Assembly (NCBI RefSeq): GCF_013415485.1
Contig: NZ_JACBXS010000014.1
Span: forward strand, 34,045-98,044
Direction of reading: 5' to 3'
Source of the DNA: Rhabdonatronobacter sediminivivens
GTDB lineage: Bacteria; Pseudomonadota; Alphaproteobacteria; Rhodobacterales; Rhodobacteraceae
Length of the DNA stretch: 64,000 nt
The notes below the pieces were generated by a model. The model was not told where the DNA came from and made no database searches. It was given only the letters and a program-made list of their open reading frames with translations. This document shows, piece by piece, positions 1 through 8,577 of this stretch. Within the stretch, counting starts at the first letter, position 1, and the number at the start of each line of letters is the position of its first letter. The position numbers were made by a program, and so were the translations under genes.

Positions 1-126
1 ATGCAGGGCTGGCCCGGGGGGCAACTGGAGGTGTTTGACGGCGCCGAACATGAACTGCTGATGGAGGCCCCCGCCCACCGGACCCGCTTCTTGACCGCCA
101 CACTGGCCCATTTCGCTGCAAACTGA
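1..126 (+). CDS. alpha/beta hydrolase (lysophospholipase-like), C-terminal fragment
   Basis: Only the last 41 codons of this gene lie in the window; the 5' part is upstream of base 1 and the ATG at position 1 is probably internal. The translated tail has the pattern VFDGAEHELLMEAP, which matches the catalytic-histidine segment (G-x-x-H-E) near the C-terminus of serine alpha/beta hydrolases of the lysophospholipase/monoacylglycerol lipase (PldB) type. The His would be the general base of the Ser-Asp-His triad. The frame closes with TGA at 124-126. It converges with the MerR gene on the other strand, 12 bp away. Substrate cannot be judged from the fragment. Confidence 0.6.
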   Translation: MQGWPGGQLEVFDGAEHELLMEAPAHRTRFLTATLAHFAAN

Positions 127-138
127 AGGGCTTGCAGG

Positions 139-534
139 CTACTTCTGCGGCGTTTCCTCGGGCGCGGCGATCAATCCCTGCGCCTCATCGCGCAGGGCGC
201 GCAGGTCTTCGATGGTGACCGCCAGTTCAGCCTGCTGGCGGGTCAGTTCCGCCACCTGCCGGTCGGCCATCTCGACCCAGGCGCGCAGCTGCGGCACGGT
301 GCCCTTTGTTTCATAGATTTCAAGCCACTGGCGGATTTCCTCAAGGCTGAACCCAAAGCGCCGCCCGCGCAGGATCAGGGTCATCCGCGCCACCTCACGC
401 GCGCCGTAGAAGCGGTTGCGGCCCTCCTTTTCGGGGCGCAGCAGCTCGATGTATTCGTAATAGCGCAGGGTGCGCGGCGTGACGTCGAAGCGCGCGCACA
501 TTTCCTTGAAGCTCAACCGAACCGTGTCGCTCAT
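139..534 (-). CDS. MerR family transcriptional regulator
   Basis: 131-aa protein with a MerR winged-helix domain at about residues 6-75: helix-turn-helix CARFDVTPRTLRYYE, then a wing and the ILRGRRFGFSLEEI segment. A dimerisation coiled coil follows (about 80-120). It lacks the Cys pairs of metal-sensing MerR proteins and a large effector domain. It resembles the short MerR regulators of acyl-CoA and branched-chain amino-acid degradation genes (LiuR-like); this link is from general resemblance only. It is divergent from two thioesterase genes, with 130 bp between the starts, so these are the likely targets. The liu operon at 43-51 kb is another candidate. Confidence 0.85.
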   Translation of the reverse strand: MSDTVRLSFKEMCARFDVTPRTLRYYEYIELLRPEKEGRNRFYGAREVARMTLILRGRRFGFSLEEIRQWLEIYETKGTVPQLRAWVEMADRQVAELTRQQAELAVTIEDLRALRDEAQGLIAAPEETPQK

Positions 535-664
535 CCGTCGGTCCTCCCCACCCCTCTCTTAGCGCCCGAGGCAGGCACAGGCAATCAACCCGACACACCG
601 CAAGGGGTTGCACCCCGCGCGCGCCGGGCGCAAAACACGGGTCATCCCAATCGGAGCGTGCCCC

Positions 665-1099
665 ATGACCTCGCCCCCCATAGCGCCGCAGAAGTTCATC
701 GAAGCCCTGCCCTTTGCCCGCGCCCTGAACATGACGTTGGAGGAGATCGGCGACGGCCGCGCCGAAATCTCGATGCCCTGGGACGCGCGATTCGTGGGCG
801 ACCCGGCCACGGGCGTGATTCATGGCGGCGCTGTCTCGGCGCTGATGGACACCTGCTGCGGGGCGGCGGTGCTGTCCTTTCCCGGCGCCAGCAGCACGGC
901 AACGATTGACCTGCGTATCGATTACATGCGCGCCGCGCGCCCCGGCGCCCGCATCACCGCCCGCGCCGAATGCTACCACGCCACCCGCAGCGTGGCCTTT
1001 GTGCGCGCCACCGCCACCGATGGCGAAAGCGACACCCCTGTGGCCAGCGCCGCAGGGGCCTTTGTCATCGAGCGGCTGAATTCGGAGGGCAAGCCATGA
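665..1099 (+). CDS. PaaI family hotdog-fold thioesterase (first of two)
   Basis: 144-aa protein of the PaaI/hotdog thioesterase family, expected to hydrolyse an acyl-CoA or aryl-CoA thioester in the cytoplasm. The family signature is the G-V-I-H-G-G-A-V-S-A-L-M-D run around residue 55, with the Asp/His positions of the hotdog active site, followed by DLRIDYMRAA. The frame stays open upstream to 608, but the ATG at 665 is preceded by a GGAG at 653 and gives the usual family length. It overlaps the next gene by 4 bp (ATGA), so the pair is translationally coupled and may form a heteromer. The acyl substrate is not evident. Confidence 0.88.
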   Translation: MTSPPIAPQKFIEALPFARALNMTLEEIGDGRAEISMPWDARFVGDPATGVIHGGAVSALMDTCCGAAVLSFPGASSTATIDLRIDYMRAARPGARITARAECYHATRSVAFVRATATDGESDTPVASAAGAFVIERLNSEGKP

Positions 1100-1611
1100 G
1101 CCGCCCCGCCCCCGAACCCGTGCAGGTGGTCAAGCAGCGCCGCGATGCAGCACTTGCCGCGCTGGTGGACGGTGTGCCCTATATCGGCTTTCTGGGCGTG
1201 CGGTTCGAACGTCTGGGCGATGAGCTGACCGCCATCCTGCCCTTTGACGACAAGCTGATCGGCAACCCCGCCCTGCCCGCGATCCATGGCGGGGTGACGG
1301 CGTCCTTCCTGGAGGTCACGGCGATCATCGAGCTGAGCTGGGCGATGATCTGGGCCGATATGGAAAGCGGCAAGCTGGACCCGCTGACGCTGGACCGCGA
1401 ACACCTGCCGCGCCTGCCCAAGACCATTGATTTCACGGTGGATTACCTGCGCTCGGGCCTGCCGCGCGACGCCTATGCCCGCGCCCGCGTCAACCGCTTT
1501 GGCCGCCGCTATGCCAGCGTGCATGTCGAAGCCTGGCAGGACAACCGCACACGGATGTTCGCCCAGGCCACAGGTCATTTCCTGATGCCCGCACGCGAGG
1601 GGACAGAGTGA
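1096..1611 (+). CDS. PaaI family hotdog-fold thioesterase (second of two)
   Basis: 171-aa second hotdog thioesterase of the operon. The core signature IHGGVTASFLE appears at about residues 62-72 and IDFTVDYLRSG follows near residue 113. An N-terminal helix of about 30 residues is absent from the first thioesterase. Start ATG at 1096 overlaps the previous stop (ATGA) and has a GGAGGG 10 bp upstream; the stop at 1609-1611 overlaps the GTG of the MATE gene. The two paralogues are clearly diverged, so this is an old tandem duplication or a heteromeric enzyme, not a recent copy. Function beyond acyl-CoA hydrolysis is unknown. Confidence 0.88.
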   Translation: MSRPAPEPVQVVKQRRDAALAALVDGVPYIGFLGVRFERLGDELTAILPFDDKLIGNPALPAIHGGVTASFLEVTAIIELSWAMIWADMESGKLDPLTLDREHLPRLPKTIDFTVDYLRSGLPRDAYARARVNRFGRRYASVHVEAWQDNRTRMFAQATGHFLMPAREGTE

Positions 1612-2957
1612 GCCACCCCGCTGCCGCAGGCCCGCTGACCCATCGCCGGGTGCTCAACATCGCCGTGCCGATCGTGCTGGCCAATATCACCGTGCCGATC
1701 CTGGGGCTGGTGGACACCGGCGTCGTGGGCCAGTTGGGCGAGGCGGCGCCCATCGGTGCCGTGGGGCTTGGCGCGGTGGTGCTGACCACGGTCTACTGGA
1801 TATTCGGCTTTCTGCGCATGGGCACGACCGGGCTGGTGGCGCAGGCGCGCGGGGCCGGAGACGCCGCCGAATCCGGGGCGATCCTGACCCGGTCGATGAT
1901 GGTGGGCCTGGGCGCGGGATTGGCGATGATCACCCTGCAGGCGCCGCTGATCTGGGCGGCCTTTGCCATCGCCCCGGCCAGCGATCAGGTGGAATCGCTG
2001 GCGCGCGACTATCTGGCCATCCGCATCTGGGGCGCCCCGGCGACGATCTCGCTCTATGCGCTGACGGGGTGGCTGATTGCGACCGAACGCACGCGCGGCG
2101 TGCTGGTGCTGCAGTTCTGGATCAACGGGCTGAACATCGGGCTGGATCTGTGGTTCGTGCTGGGGCTGGGCTGGGGCGTGCAGGGGGTGGCGATTGCCAC
2201 GCTGATCGCCGAATGGTCGGGGCTGGTGTTCGGGCTGTGGCTGTGCCGGGCAGCGTTTTCGGGGCGGCAATGGCGGGACTGGGCGCGGGTGTTCGACCGC
2301 GCGCGCATCCGCCGGATGATGCAGGTCAATGGCGATATCATGCTGCGCTCGGTGGTGTTGCAGGCCTCGTTCACCAGCTTCCTGTTCATCGGCGCGGGGT
2401 TCGGCGATGTAGACCTGGCCGCCAATCAGGTGCTGCTGCAATTCCTGGCGGTGATCGCCTATGGGCTGGACGGCTTCGCCTTCGCGGCCGAGGCACTGGT
2501 GGGTCAGGCGGTGGGCGCGCGATCGCTTGCCGCAATGCGCCGCGCGGGGGGGATGACCAGCCTCTGGGGCTTCGGCACCGCGGTGGGGCTGGCGCTGGGG
2601 TTCTGGGCGCTGGGGCCCTTGGCCATCGACATCATGGCCCGCGACCCGGCGGTGCAAGAGACCGCGCGGATCTACCTGCCTTACGTGGTCGCCGCCGCAA
2701 TCATCAGCCTTGGCGCCTATATGCTGGACGGGATCTATATCGGCGCCACGGGCACGCGGCAGATGCGCAACACGGTGCTGTTTTCGGCGCTGTGCTATGC
2801 CGGGGCGCTGTGGCTGCTGGTCCCGGCTTTTGCCAATCACGGGCTTTGGGCGGCGCTGTTGCTGTTCAACGCCCTGCGTGGGGTGGCGCTGGCGGTGCTC
2901 TATCCCGGGTTGGAGCGGCAGTGTTTCCCCACCCACCGCCCGGCACCGCAGGCATGA
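1608..2957 (+). CDS. MATE family efflux transporter
   Basis: 449-aa inner-membrane protein with about 12 transmembrane segments in two related halves, as in the MATE (DinF/NorM) family of Na+- or H+-driven exporters. The N-terminal LNIAVPIVLANITVPILGLVDTGVVGQLG segment is the typical first helix plus the conserved V-D-x-x-x-V-G loop; the second half restarts near residue 235 (MQVNGDIMLRS). Start is GTG at 1608, overlapping the thioesterase stop, with AGGGGAC in front. It is co-transcribed with the two thioesterases, so it may export a product of their reaction, but exporter substrates cannot be read from sequence. Confidence 0.92.
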   Translation: MSHPAAAGPLTHRRVLNIAVPIVLANITVPILGLVDTGVVGQLGEAAPIGAVGLGAVVLTTVYWIFGFLRMGTTGLVAQARGAGDAAESGAILTRSMMVGLGAGLAMITLQAPLIWAAFAIAPASDQVESLARDYLAIRIWGAPATISLYALTGWLIATERTRGVLVLQFWINGLNIGLDLWFVLGLGWGVQGVAIATLIAEWSGLVFGLWLCRAAFSGRQWRDWARVFDRARIRRMMQVNGDIMLRSVVLQASFTSFLFIGAGFGDVDLAANQVLLQFLAVIAYGLDGFAFAAEALVGQAVGARSLAAMRRAGGMTSLWGFGTAVGLALGFWALGPLAIDIMARDPAVQETARIYLPYVVAAAIISLGAYMLDGIYIGATGTRQMRNTVLFSALCYAGALWLLVPAFANHGLWAALLLFNALRGVALAVLYPGLERQCFPTHRPAPQA

Positions 2958-2982
2958 AAAAACCGGCCCATCGCAGGGCCGG
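2957..2982 (-). terminator. Rho-independent terminator of rplM-rpsI
   Basis: A perfect 7-bp stem, CCGGCCC (2963-2969) and GGGCCGG (2976-2982) with loop ATCGCA, is followed on the minus strand by six T residues (A-run 2957-2962 on the plus strand). It lies 26 bp past the rpsI stop, the right place to end the ribosomal operon, and abuts the stop of the convergent MATE gene. Confidence 0.85.
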
Positions 2983-3008
2983 GGTCTTGTGCAGCAAAGG
3001 CTGGACGG

Positions 3009-3506
3009 TCAGCGCTTCGAGAACTGGAAGCTGCGCCGCGCCTTGGCCTTGCCGTATTTCTTGCGCTCAACCACGCGGCTGTCGCGGGTCAGGAAGCCCG
3101 CGGACTTCAGCGCGCCGCGCAGGGCCGGATCATAAAGCTGCAGCGCTTTCGAGATGCCGTGCTTGACCGCACCGGCCTGGCCAGACAGGCCGCCGCCCTT
3201 GACCGTGGCCATAACGTCGAACTGATCGCTCACCCCGGCCACCTGGAAGGGCTGGCGCAGGATCATCTGCAGCACCGGGCGCGCGAAATATTTGGTGTAG
3301 TCGATGTATTCGCCCTTGTGGTCACGGATCAGGACCTTGCCCGAACCGGGCTTGATCCAGACACGGGCCACGGCGTCCTTGCGCTTGCCGGTGGCATAGG
3401 AGCGGCCCAGCGCATCGCGCACGGGTTCGCGGGCGGGTGCCTCGGCGGTGGCGACATCACCGACGGCGGATTTCAGCTCGTCCAGGGATTTGAGTTCTTC
3501 GGCCAT
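3009..3506 (-). CDS. rpsI: 30S ribosomal protein S9
   Basis: 165 aa. The conserved S9 core begins at about residue 35 with [19 protein letters not shown], and the protein ends in the basic tail [17 protein letters not shown] that reaches the P-site tRNA in the 30S subunit. The extra ~30 residues at the N-terminus (acidic and alanine-rich) are usual in Rhodobacterales S9. It follows rplM with only 2 bp between stop and start, the normal rplM-rpsI operon, and is closed by the terminator at 2957-2982. Confidence 0.98.
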   Translation of the reverse strand: MAEELKSLDELKSAVGDVATAEAPAREPVRDALGRSYATGKRKDAVARVWIKPGSGKVLIRDHKGEYIDYTKYFARPVLQMILRQPFQVAGVSDQFDVMATVKGGGLSGQAGAVKHGISKALQLYDPALRGALKSAGFLTRDSRVVERKKYGKAKARRSFQFSKR

Positions 3507-3508
3507 GT

Positions 3509-3970
3509 TCAGGCGCTCCGCGTGTTTTTCGGGTTCATCGACCGCAGGTCGAGCACTTCGGGCTGCTGGGCTTCATGCGGGTGCTCGGCCCCGGCATAGA
3601 CGCGCAGATGGGTGAGTTGCTGACGGGTCAGCGGACCGCCGGGCAGCATCCGCTTGACGGCCTGCGTCACCACACGCTCGGGGAATTTCCCTTCCAGGAT
3701 TTCGCCGGTGGTGCGCGACTTGATCCCGCCGGGGTGGCCGGTGTGCCAGTAGTTCGGCTTGTTGCGCTTGTTGCCCGTCAGCTGCACCTTGTCGGCGTTG
3801 ATGACGACGACATTGTCACCCATGTCCATATGGGGGGTGAAGGTGGCCTTGTGCTTGCCGCGCAGGCGCATGGCGATGATCGAGGCAAGACGGCCCAGAA
3901 CGATGCCTTCGGCGTCGATCAGGATCCACTTCTTCTCGATATCCGCCGGTTTTGCGGTGTAGGTTTTCAT
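3509..3970 (-). CDS. rplM: 50S ribosomal protein L13
   Basis: 153 aa. The start [15 protein letters not shown] is the typical alphaproteobacterial L13 N-terminus and the [22 protein letters not shown] region is the family signature. L13 is an early-assembly 23S rRNA-binding protein. An ATG further upstream in the same frame (4096) would add 42 non-conserved residues and is rejected; AGGG precedes the ATG at 3970. It is first in the operon with rpsI, and a sigma70-like promoter lies 65-92 bp upstream of the start. Confidence 0.98.
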   Translation of the reverse strand: MKTYTAKPADIEKKWILIDAEGIVLGRLASIIAMRLRGKHKATFTPHMDMGDNVVVINADKVQLTGNKRNKPNYWHTGHPGGIKSRTTGEILEGKFPERVVTQAVKRMLPGGPLTRQQLTHLRVYAGAEHPHEAQQPEVLDLRSMNPKNTRSA

Positions 3971-4034
3971 GTCAGACCCTATCGGCTGAAGTTGGACACG
4001 GCGGCAGAGTCCCCCACCGTGTGAAGATGGCGTG

Positions 4035-4062
4035 TTTCTACGGATTGCACGCGCCGCGTCAA
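4035..4062 (-). promoter_or_regulatory. putative sigma70 promoter of rplM-rpsI
   Basis: On the minus strand TTGACG (4057-4062) is followed after 16 bp by TAGAAA (4035-4040). The placement, upstream of rplM with a leader of about 60 nt, fits a ribosomal-protein promoter. The surrounding 4070-4135 stretch is unusually AT-rich for this genome. Confidence 0.55.
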
Positions 4063-4159
4063 GGGCGGAACATCGGCAATATTTCAATGTTTTCATGTGC
4101 TTAGAAAATAGGTATTATTTTACCCCAAAATATTGCCCCGGATCCCTGCCCCGGCGGCG

Positions 4160-4966
4160 TCAGCGCAGCCGCGGAGGGCGGTTGGGGGGGCTGGGCGGGG
4201 CGGCAGGGGTGTTGGCGGGCGCGGGCAGGTCAAAGCGCAGACCCACGCGCGCCAGACGTGCTGCCGCAGGGTCGGAGGCTTCGAAAAAGGCGATGTCCAG
4301 CGCCCCGGCCTCGATGCCTGAGAAGGTCAGCGCCTCGCCCAGCGCGCGGGCCAGCGTGGGTTCGGCCCCAGGTGCGGGATCGACAAAGGCCAGCAGATGC
4401 CCCTGCCCGCCCCCCGCATAGCGCACCGCCACCAGCCACGCCGCCGCCGCCAGCCCGCCGGCCCGCGCCAGCCGCGCATCCAGCGCGGGCAGCAGCGCCT
4501 CGGGCAGGCCGGCGGGGGCAGTGACGGTTTCGATCCGGGCGCTGACCTCGGCCGGGCGCTGCGCCAGTGCTTCGGCCAGCCAGGTCAGAACCTCGGGCGG
4601 CAGATGGCGGGACGAGGGCGCGACGCCCAGGTTCAGCCCCAGCGCCACGGGCGGATCGGCGGCGGCCAGCATCTCGACCAGCGCGCGCCCGGGCAGCGCG
4701 GCATAGGGCGCGGGCAGGCCGGTGAATTCGGACAGCCGCGCCTCGGTGTCGAAGGCAACCACCATGGGGCCATCCTCCAGCGGAAAGACGCGCGGGTCGA
4801 TCTGCGCGCCCTTGGCCTCGCGCTCCAGCAGGACGAACAGCTCGCCCTCGGTCAGGCGGGCGTAGAAGCGCAGGCGCGCGGTGTCATCCTCGGGCGCGGC
4901 AAGGGCGGCCAGCCAGGCATGGTCCAGCGCGGTCTGGGGGGGCAGGGTTTCAGGGTCATCGGACAT
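4160..4966 (-). CDS. SseB family protein
   Basis: 268-aa protein resembling the SseB (enhanced serine sensitivity) family. The N-terminal SseB-type domain spans about residues 15-115, including ARLTEGELFVLLEREAKG and VVAFDTEARLSEFTG. A second domain has KVRYAGGGQGHLL-like and DIAFFEASD strands, ending near residue 250, and the last 20 residues are proline-rich. The function of SseB proteins is not established. The ATG at 4966 is preferred over an upstream in-frame start because it gives the usual MSDD-type N-terminus. Transcription is divergent from the DMT transporter gene. Homology is clear in the first domain and weaker in the second. Confidence 0.75.
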   Translation of the reverse strand: MSDDPETLPPQTALDHAWLAALAAPEDDTARLRFYARLTEGELFVLLEREAKGAQIDPRVFPLEDGPMVVAFDTEARLSEFTGLPAPYAALPGRALVEMLAAADPPVALGLNLGVAPSSRHLPPEVLTWLAEALAQRPAEVSARIETVTAPAGLPEALLPALDARLARAGGLAAAAWLVAVRYAGGGQGHLLAFVDPAPGAEPTLARALGEALTFSGIEAGALDIAFFEASDPAAARLARVGLRFDLPAPANTPAAPPSPPNRPPRLR

Positions 4967-5026
4967 GGGGTGCGGCCTTTTTCCTTTGCGCAACAGCTAG
5001 GCCCCGGGCCCGACCCGCGCAAGGGC

Positions 5027-5055
5027 TTGCACTTCCTGCGCGGGGGGCGTTTACT
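5027..5055 (+). promoter_or_regulatory. possible promoter of the DMT transporter gene
   Basis: TTGCAC (5027-5032) and TTTACT (5050-5055) are separated by 17 bp, about 27 bp upstream of the ATG at 5082, with GGAG as ribosome-binding site in between. The -10 element is a weak match, so this is tentative. Confidence 0.35.
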
Positions 5056-5081
5056 GAACAGGTTAAACGCCGGAGCCCCCC

Positions 5082-5999
5082 ATGCGCCCGTTGCGCGGCA
5101 TCGCCCTCAAAGTCACCTCGATGATGTTCTTCATCGTCATGGCATCGCTGATCAAGGCCGTGGCGGACACGGTGCCCCCCGGGCAGGCGGTGTTTTTCCG
5201 GTCCTTCTTTGCGCTGCCGGTGATCCTGGCCTGGCTGCTGTGGCAGGGAGAGCTGTCCACCGGGTTGCGCACGGCCAATCCGCTGGGGCATTTCTGGCGC
5301 GGGCTGATCGGCACAACCGCCATGGGGCTGGGCTTTGCCGGGCTGGCCTTCCTGCCCCTGCCCGAGGTCACGGCCATCGGCTTTGCCGCCCCGATCCTGA
5401 CGGTGGTCTTTGCCGCCATGTTCCTGGGCGAACAGGTCCGCGCCTTTCGCCTGACCGCCGTGGGGCTGGGGATGCTGGGGGTGATGATCGTGATCTGGCC
5501 ACGGCTCAGCCTGGATGCCGATCTGGGCACGGGCGAGGCCCTGGGCGCGATTCTGGTGCTGATGGGCGCGGTGTTCGTGGCGCTGGCGCAGGTGTTCCTG
5601 CGCAAACTGGTGAATACCGAGACCACGCCCGCGATCGTGTTCTGGTTTTCGGTCACCGCCAGTGTGCTGTCGCTCATGACCCTGCCCTTTGGCTGGGTGC
5701 TGCCCACGGCGCAACAGGCGGCGTTTCTGGTGCTGGCGGGGCTGCTGGGCGGGATGGGGCAGGTCTGCCTGACCGCCAGCTACCGCGAGGCCGATGTCTC
5801 GGTCATCGCGCCCTTCGGCTATGTGCAGATCCTGTTTTCGCTGGCCATCGGCTATTGGGTCTTCGCCGAGGTCCCCACCCTGCCCATGCTGTCCGGCGCC
5901 GCGCTGGTGATTGCCGCCGGGGTGCTGATCATCTGGCGCGAACGCAAGCTGGGGCTGGAGCGCGCCCAGCCCAGCAAGGCCGGAACGCCCCAGGGCTAG
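5082..5999 (+). CDS. DMT superfamily (EamA) transporter
   Basis: 305-aa inner-membrane protein with ten predicted transmembrane helices made of two EamA repeats (about 5-135 and 150-285), the layout of drug/metabolite exporters such as RhtA or YdcZ relatives. The N-terminal repeat has the F-F-R-x-F-F-A-L-P motif (VFFRSFFALPVILA) and the C-terminal repeat has SYREADVSVIAPFGYVQILFSLAIGYWVFAE, typical of S-adenosylmethionine and amino-acid exporters of the family. The ATG at 5082 has a GGAG at about -10. Substrate unknown. Confidence 0.9.
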   Translation: MRPLRGIALKVTSMMFFIVMASLIKAVADTVPPGQAVFFRSFFALPVILAWLLWQGELSTGLRTANPLGHFWRGLIGTTAMGLGFAGLAFLPLPEVTAIGFAAPILTVVFAAMFLGEQVRAFRLTAVGLGMLGVMIVIWPRLSLDADLGTGEALGAILVLMGAVFVALAQVFLRKLVNTETTPAIVFWFSVTASVLSLMTLPFGWVLPTAQQAAFLVLAGLLGGMGQVCLTASYREADVSVIAPFGYVQILFSLAIGYWVFAEVPTLPMLSGAALVIAAGVLIIWRERKLGLERAQPSKAGTPQG

Positions 6000-6063
6000 G
6001 CGCCGCTTGCCTGCATCCGGTGCAGCGGCTAAGCACGCGCCCGCGCTCACAAAAGGACTGACC

Positions 6064-7581
6064 ATGGCCAACCCCCTCCACGATGCCCTTTATGCCCCGC
6101 TGCGCGGGCAGGACCGCGTGTTGATGCATCTGCCAGACGGCGCCACCCTGTCGGCGGACGGGTTCGCGCGGATGGTGGCGCAGGCCGCCGGGGCGCTGCG
6201 GGCGCTGGGGCTGGAACCCGGTGACAGGGTGGCGCTTCAGGTCGCCAAAAGCCCGCAGGCGCTGGCGCTGATCGGCGGGGCGGTGGCGGCCGGCGTGGTG
6301 TTCCTGCCGCTCAACACCGCCTACACGCCGCAGGAGGTCGCCTATTTCATCACCGATGCCGGCGCCCGCCTGCTGGTGGCCGATCCCGCCCGGGCCGAAG
6401 CCCTGGCCCCCGTGGCCCAGGCCGCCGGGGCGCAACTGGCCACCCTGGGCGCCGATGGCGGGGGCAGCGTGGCGCAGGCCATGGCCGCCGCGCCAGATAC
6501 CTTCGCCCCCCAGGACCGCGCGCCCGATGATCTGGCGGCCTTCCTCTATACCTCGGGCACCACGGGGCGGTCCAAGGGCGCGATGCTGACGCAGGACAAC
6601 CTGCTCTCCAACGCCCGCGTGCTGGCCGAGGCCTGGCGCTTCAGCGCCGATGACGTGCTGCTGCACGCGCTGCCCGTCTTTCACACCCACGGGCTGTTCG
6701 TCGCCACCAACACCGTGCTGCTGACCGGCGGCGCCATGATCCTGCACCCGGGGTTCGATCTGGACGCGGTGATTGCCGATCTGCCCAGCGCCACGGCCAT
6801 GATGGGCGTGCCCACCTTCTACACCCGGCTGCTGGATGACCCCCGCTTCACCCGCGATCTGGTGGCGCATATGCGGCTCTTCACCTCCGGCTCGGCCCCC
6901 CTGCTGGCCGAGACCCATGCCGCGTTTCAGGCCCGCACCGGCCACCGCATCGTGGAACGCTACGGGATGACGGAAACCAACATGAACACCTCGAACCCCT
7001 ATGACGGCGACCGCCGCCCCGGCACCGTCGGCCCGCCCCTGCCGGGGGTCGAGGTCATCATCACCGACCCCGATACCGGCGCCGACCTGCCACAGGGCGA
7101 GACCGGCATGATCGAGGTGCGCGGCCCCAACGTCTTCAAGGGCTACTGGAACATGCCCGAAAAGACCGCCGAGGAACTGCGCCCCAACGGCTTCTTCATC
7201 ACCGGCGATCTGGGGCGGTTTGATGCCGATGGCTATCTGCAGATCGTGGGGCGGGCGAAGGATCTGATCATCTCGGGCGGCTACAATGTCTATCCGAAGG
7301 AGGTCGAATTGCTGCTGGACGAGGCAGAGGGCGTGCTGGAATCCGCCGTGATCGGCGTCCCCCACCCCGATTTCGGCGAGGCCGTGCTGGCGGTGATCGT
7401 TCCCGCCCCCGGCGCCGCGCCCACGCCCGCAGCCCTCGAAGGCTTGTTGCGGGACAGGATTGCGCGCTACAAGCAGCCAAAGGGCTATGAGATCCTGCCC
7501 GCGCTGCCGCGCAACACCATGGGCAAGGTCCAGAAGGCCGAATTGCGCGCGCGATTCGCGCAGCGCTTCAAGGGAGAGTGA
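6064..7581 (+). CDS. matB: malonyl-CoA synthetase (AMP-forming)
   Basis: 505-aa acyl-adenylate-forming enzyme that joins malonate (or methylmalonate) to CoA with ATP giving AMP and PPi. The P-loop-like LYTSGTTGRSKGAML lies near residues 160-174, the A5 motif ERYGMTETNMNTSNPY near 299-314, and the ISGGYNVYPKEVE hinge and NTMGKVQK lysine motif at the C-terminus. Length and the ETNMNTSNPY run match rhizobial MatB closely, which separates it from general acyl-CoA synthetases. The ATG at 6064 follows AAAAGGAC; an upstream start at 6007 adds non-conserved residues. No malonyl-CoA decarboxylase (matA) or malonate carrier is nearby, so this may supply malonyl-CoA for synthesis. Confidence 0.9.
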   Translation: MANPLHDALYAPLRGQDRVLMHLPDGATLSADGFARMVAQAAGALRALGLEPGDRVALQVAKSPQALALIGGAVAAGVVFLPLNTAYTPQEVAYFITDAGARLLVADPARAEALAPVAQAAGAQLATLGADGGGSVAQAMAAAPDTFAPQDRAPDDLAAFLYTSGTTGRSKGAMLTQDNLLSNARVLAEAWRFSADDVLLHALPVFHTHGLFVATNTVLLTGGAMILHPGFDLDAVIADLPSATAMMGVPTFYTRLLDDPRFTRDLVAHMRLFTSGSAPLLAETHAAFQARTGHRIVERYGMTETNMNTSNPYDGDRRPGTVGPPLPGVEVIITDPDTGADLPQGETGMIEVRGPNVFKGYWNMPEKTAEELRPNGFFITGDLGRFDADGYLQIVGRAKDLIISGGYNVYPKEVELLLDEAEGVLESAVIGVPHPDFGEAVLAVIVPAPGAAPTPAALEGLLRDRIARYKQPKGYEILPALPRNTMGKVQKAELRARFAQRFKGE

Positions 7582-7586
7582 CACAG

Positions 7587-8567
7587 ATGAGCAACGCCAA
7601 GACCGTCATCATCGAGGAAAACGGCGGCCCCGAGGTTCTGAAACTGGTGGACCGCCCCGTGGGCGAGCCCGGCCCGGGCGAGTTGCGCCTGCGCCAGCAC
7701 GCCTGCGGGCTGAATTACATCGATGTCTATCAGCGCACCGGGCTTTACAAGCTGGCCCTGCCGCACCCGCTGGGGATGGAGGCCGCAGGCGTGGTCGAAG
7801 CCGTGGGCGAGGGCGTCACCCATGTCAAACCCGGCGACCGCGTGGCCTATGCCGCAGCCCCTCCGGGCGCCTATGCCGCGGCCCGCGTCATGCCCGCCGC
7901 GCAGGTCTGCCCCCTGCCCGACGGGATTTCCTTTGACGAAGGCGCGGCCATGATGCTGCAAGGGCTGACGGTGGAATACCTGTTCCACCGCACGGTGCCG
8001 CTGAAGGCGGGCGATACGGTGCTGTTCCACGCCGCCGCCGGGGGCGTGGGGCTGATCGCCTGCCAATGGGCGCGCGCGCTGGGGATCACCCTGATCGGCA
8101 CCGCCGGGACGGATGAGAAATGCGCGCTGGCGCTGGAACACGGCGCCGCCCATGCCATCAACTACACCACCGAGGATTTTGCCGCCCGCGTGAAGGAGAT
8201 CACGAACGGGCGCGGCGTCGATGCGGTGATGGATTCTGTGGGGCAAGCGACCTTCGATGGCTCCATCAATTCGCTGCGGCCGGTGGGGATGATGATCAGC
8301 TTCGGCAATGCCTCGGGGCCGGTGCCGCCCGTGGATCTGGCGCTGCTGGCGGGCAAGGGGTCCTTGCAGATCACCCGGCCCACGCTGTTCACCCATATCG
8401 CCGATCACGCCCGCTGCCAGGAGATGGCCGCCCGGCTGTTCGACATGGTCATCAGCGGCAAGGTCAAGATTACCATCGGCGCGCGGATGCCCCTGGATCA
8501 GGTGGCCGAGGCGCACCGCGCGCTGGAAGCCCGCGCCACCACCGGCGCCACGGTGCTGATCCCCTGA
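7587..8567 (+). CDS. quinone oxidoreductase (zinc-independent MDR family)
   Basis: 326-aa medium-chain dehydrogenase/reductase of the NADPH:quinone reductase (Qor) branch. The GroES-like domain starts ENGGPEVLKLVDRPVGEPGPGE and has the LNYIDVYQRTGLY signature; the Rossmann part has HAAAGGVGLIACQWARALG, the NADPH-binding loop. No structural zinc Cys cluster is present. AGGGAG is correctly spaced for the ATG at 7587; a GTG at 7578 that overlaps the matB stop is the alternative. It is co-transcribed with matB and gntR. The physiological electron acceptor (quinone or enone) is not determined. Confidence 0.92.
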   Translation: MSNAKTVIIEENGGPEVLKLVDRPVGEPGPGELRLRQHACGLNYIDVYQRTGLYKLALPHPLGMEAAGVVEAVGEGVTHVKPGDRVAYAAAPPGAYAAARVMPAAQVCPLPDGISFDEGAAMMLQGLTVEYLFHRTVPLKAGDTVLFHAAAGGVGLIACQWARALGITLIGTAGTDEKCALALEHGAAHAINYTTEDFAARVKEITNGRGVDAVMDSVGQATFDGSINSLRPVGMMISFGNASGPVPPVDLALLAGKGSLQITRPTLFTHIADHARCQEMAARLFDMVISGKVKITIGARMPLDQVAEAHRALEARATTGATVLIP

Positions 8568-8577
8568 GGCCGCGCGC

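Noticed and set aside
4160..4230. Additional G-quadruplex in the end of the SseB-like gene
   Set aside because: The G-runs encode a proline-rich tail (CCN codons on the minus strand) and lack flanking inverted arms, so this is not a member of the hairpin family.
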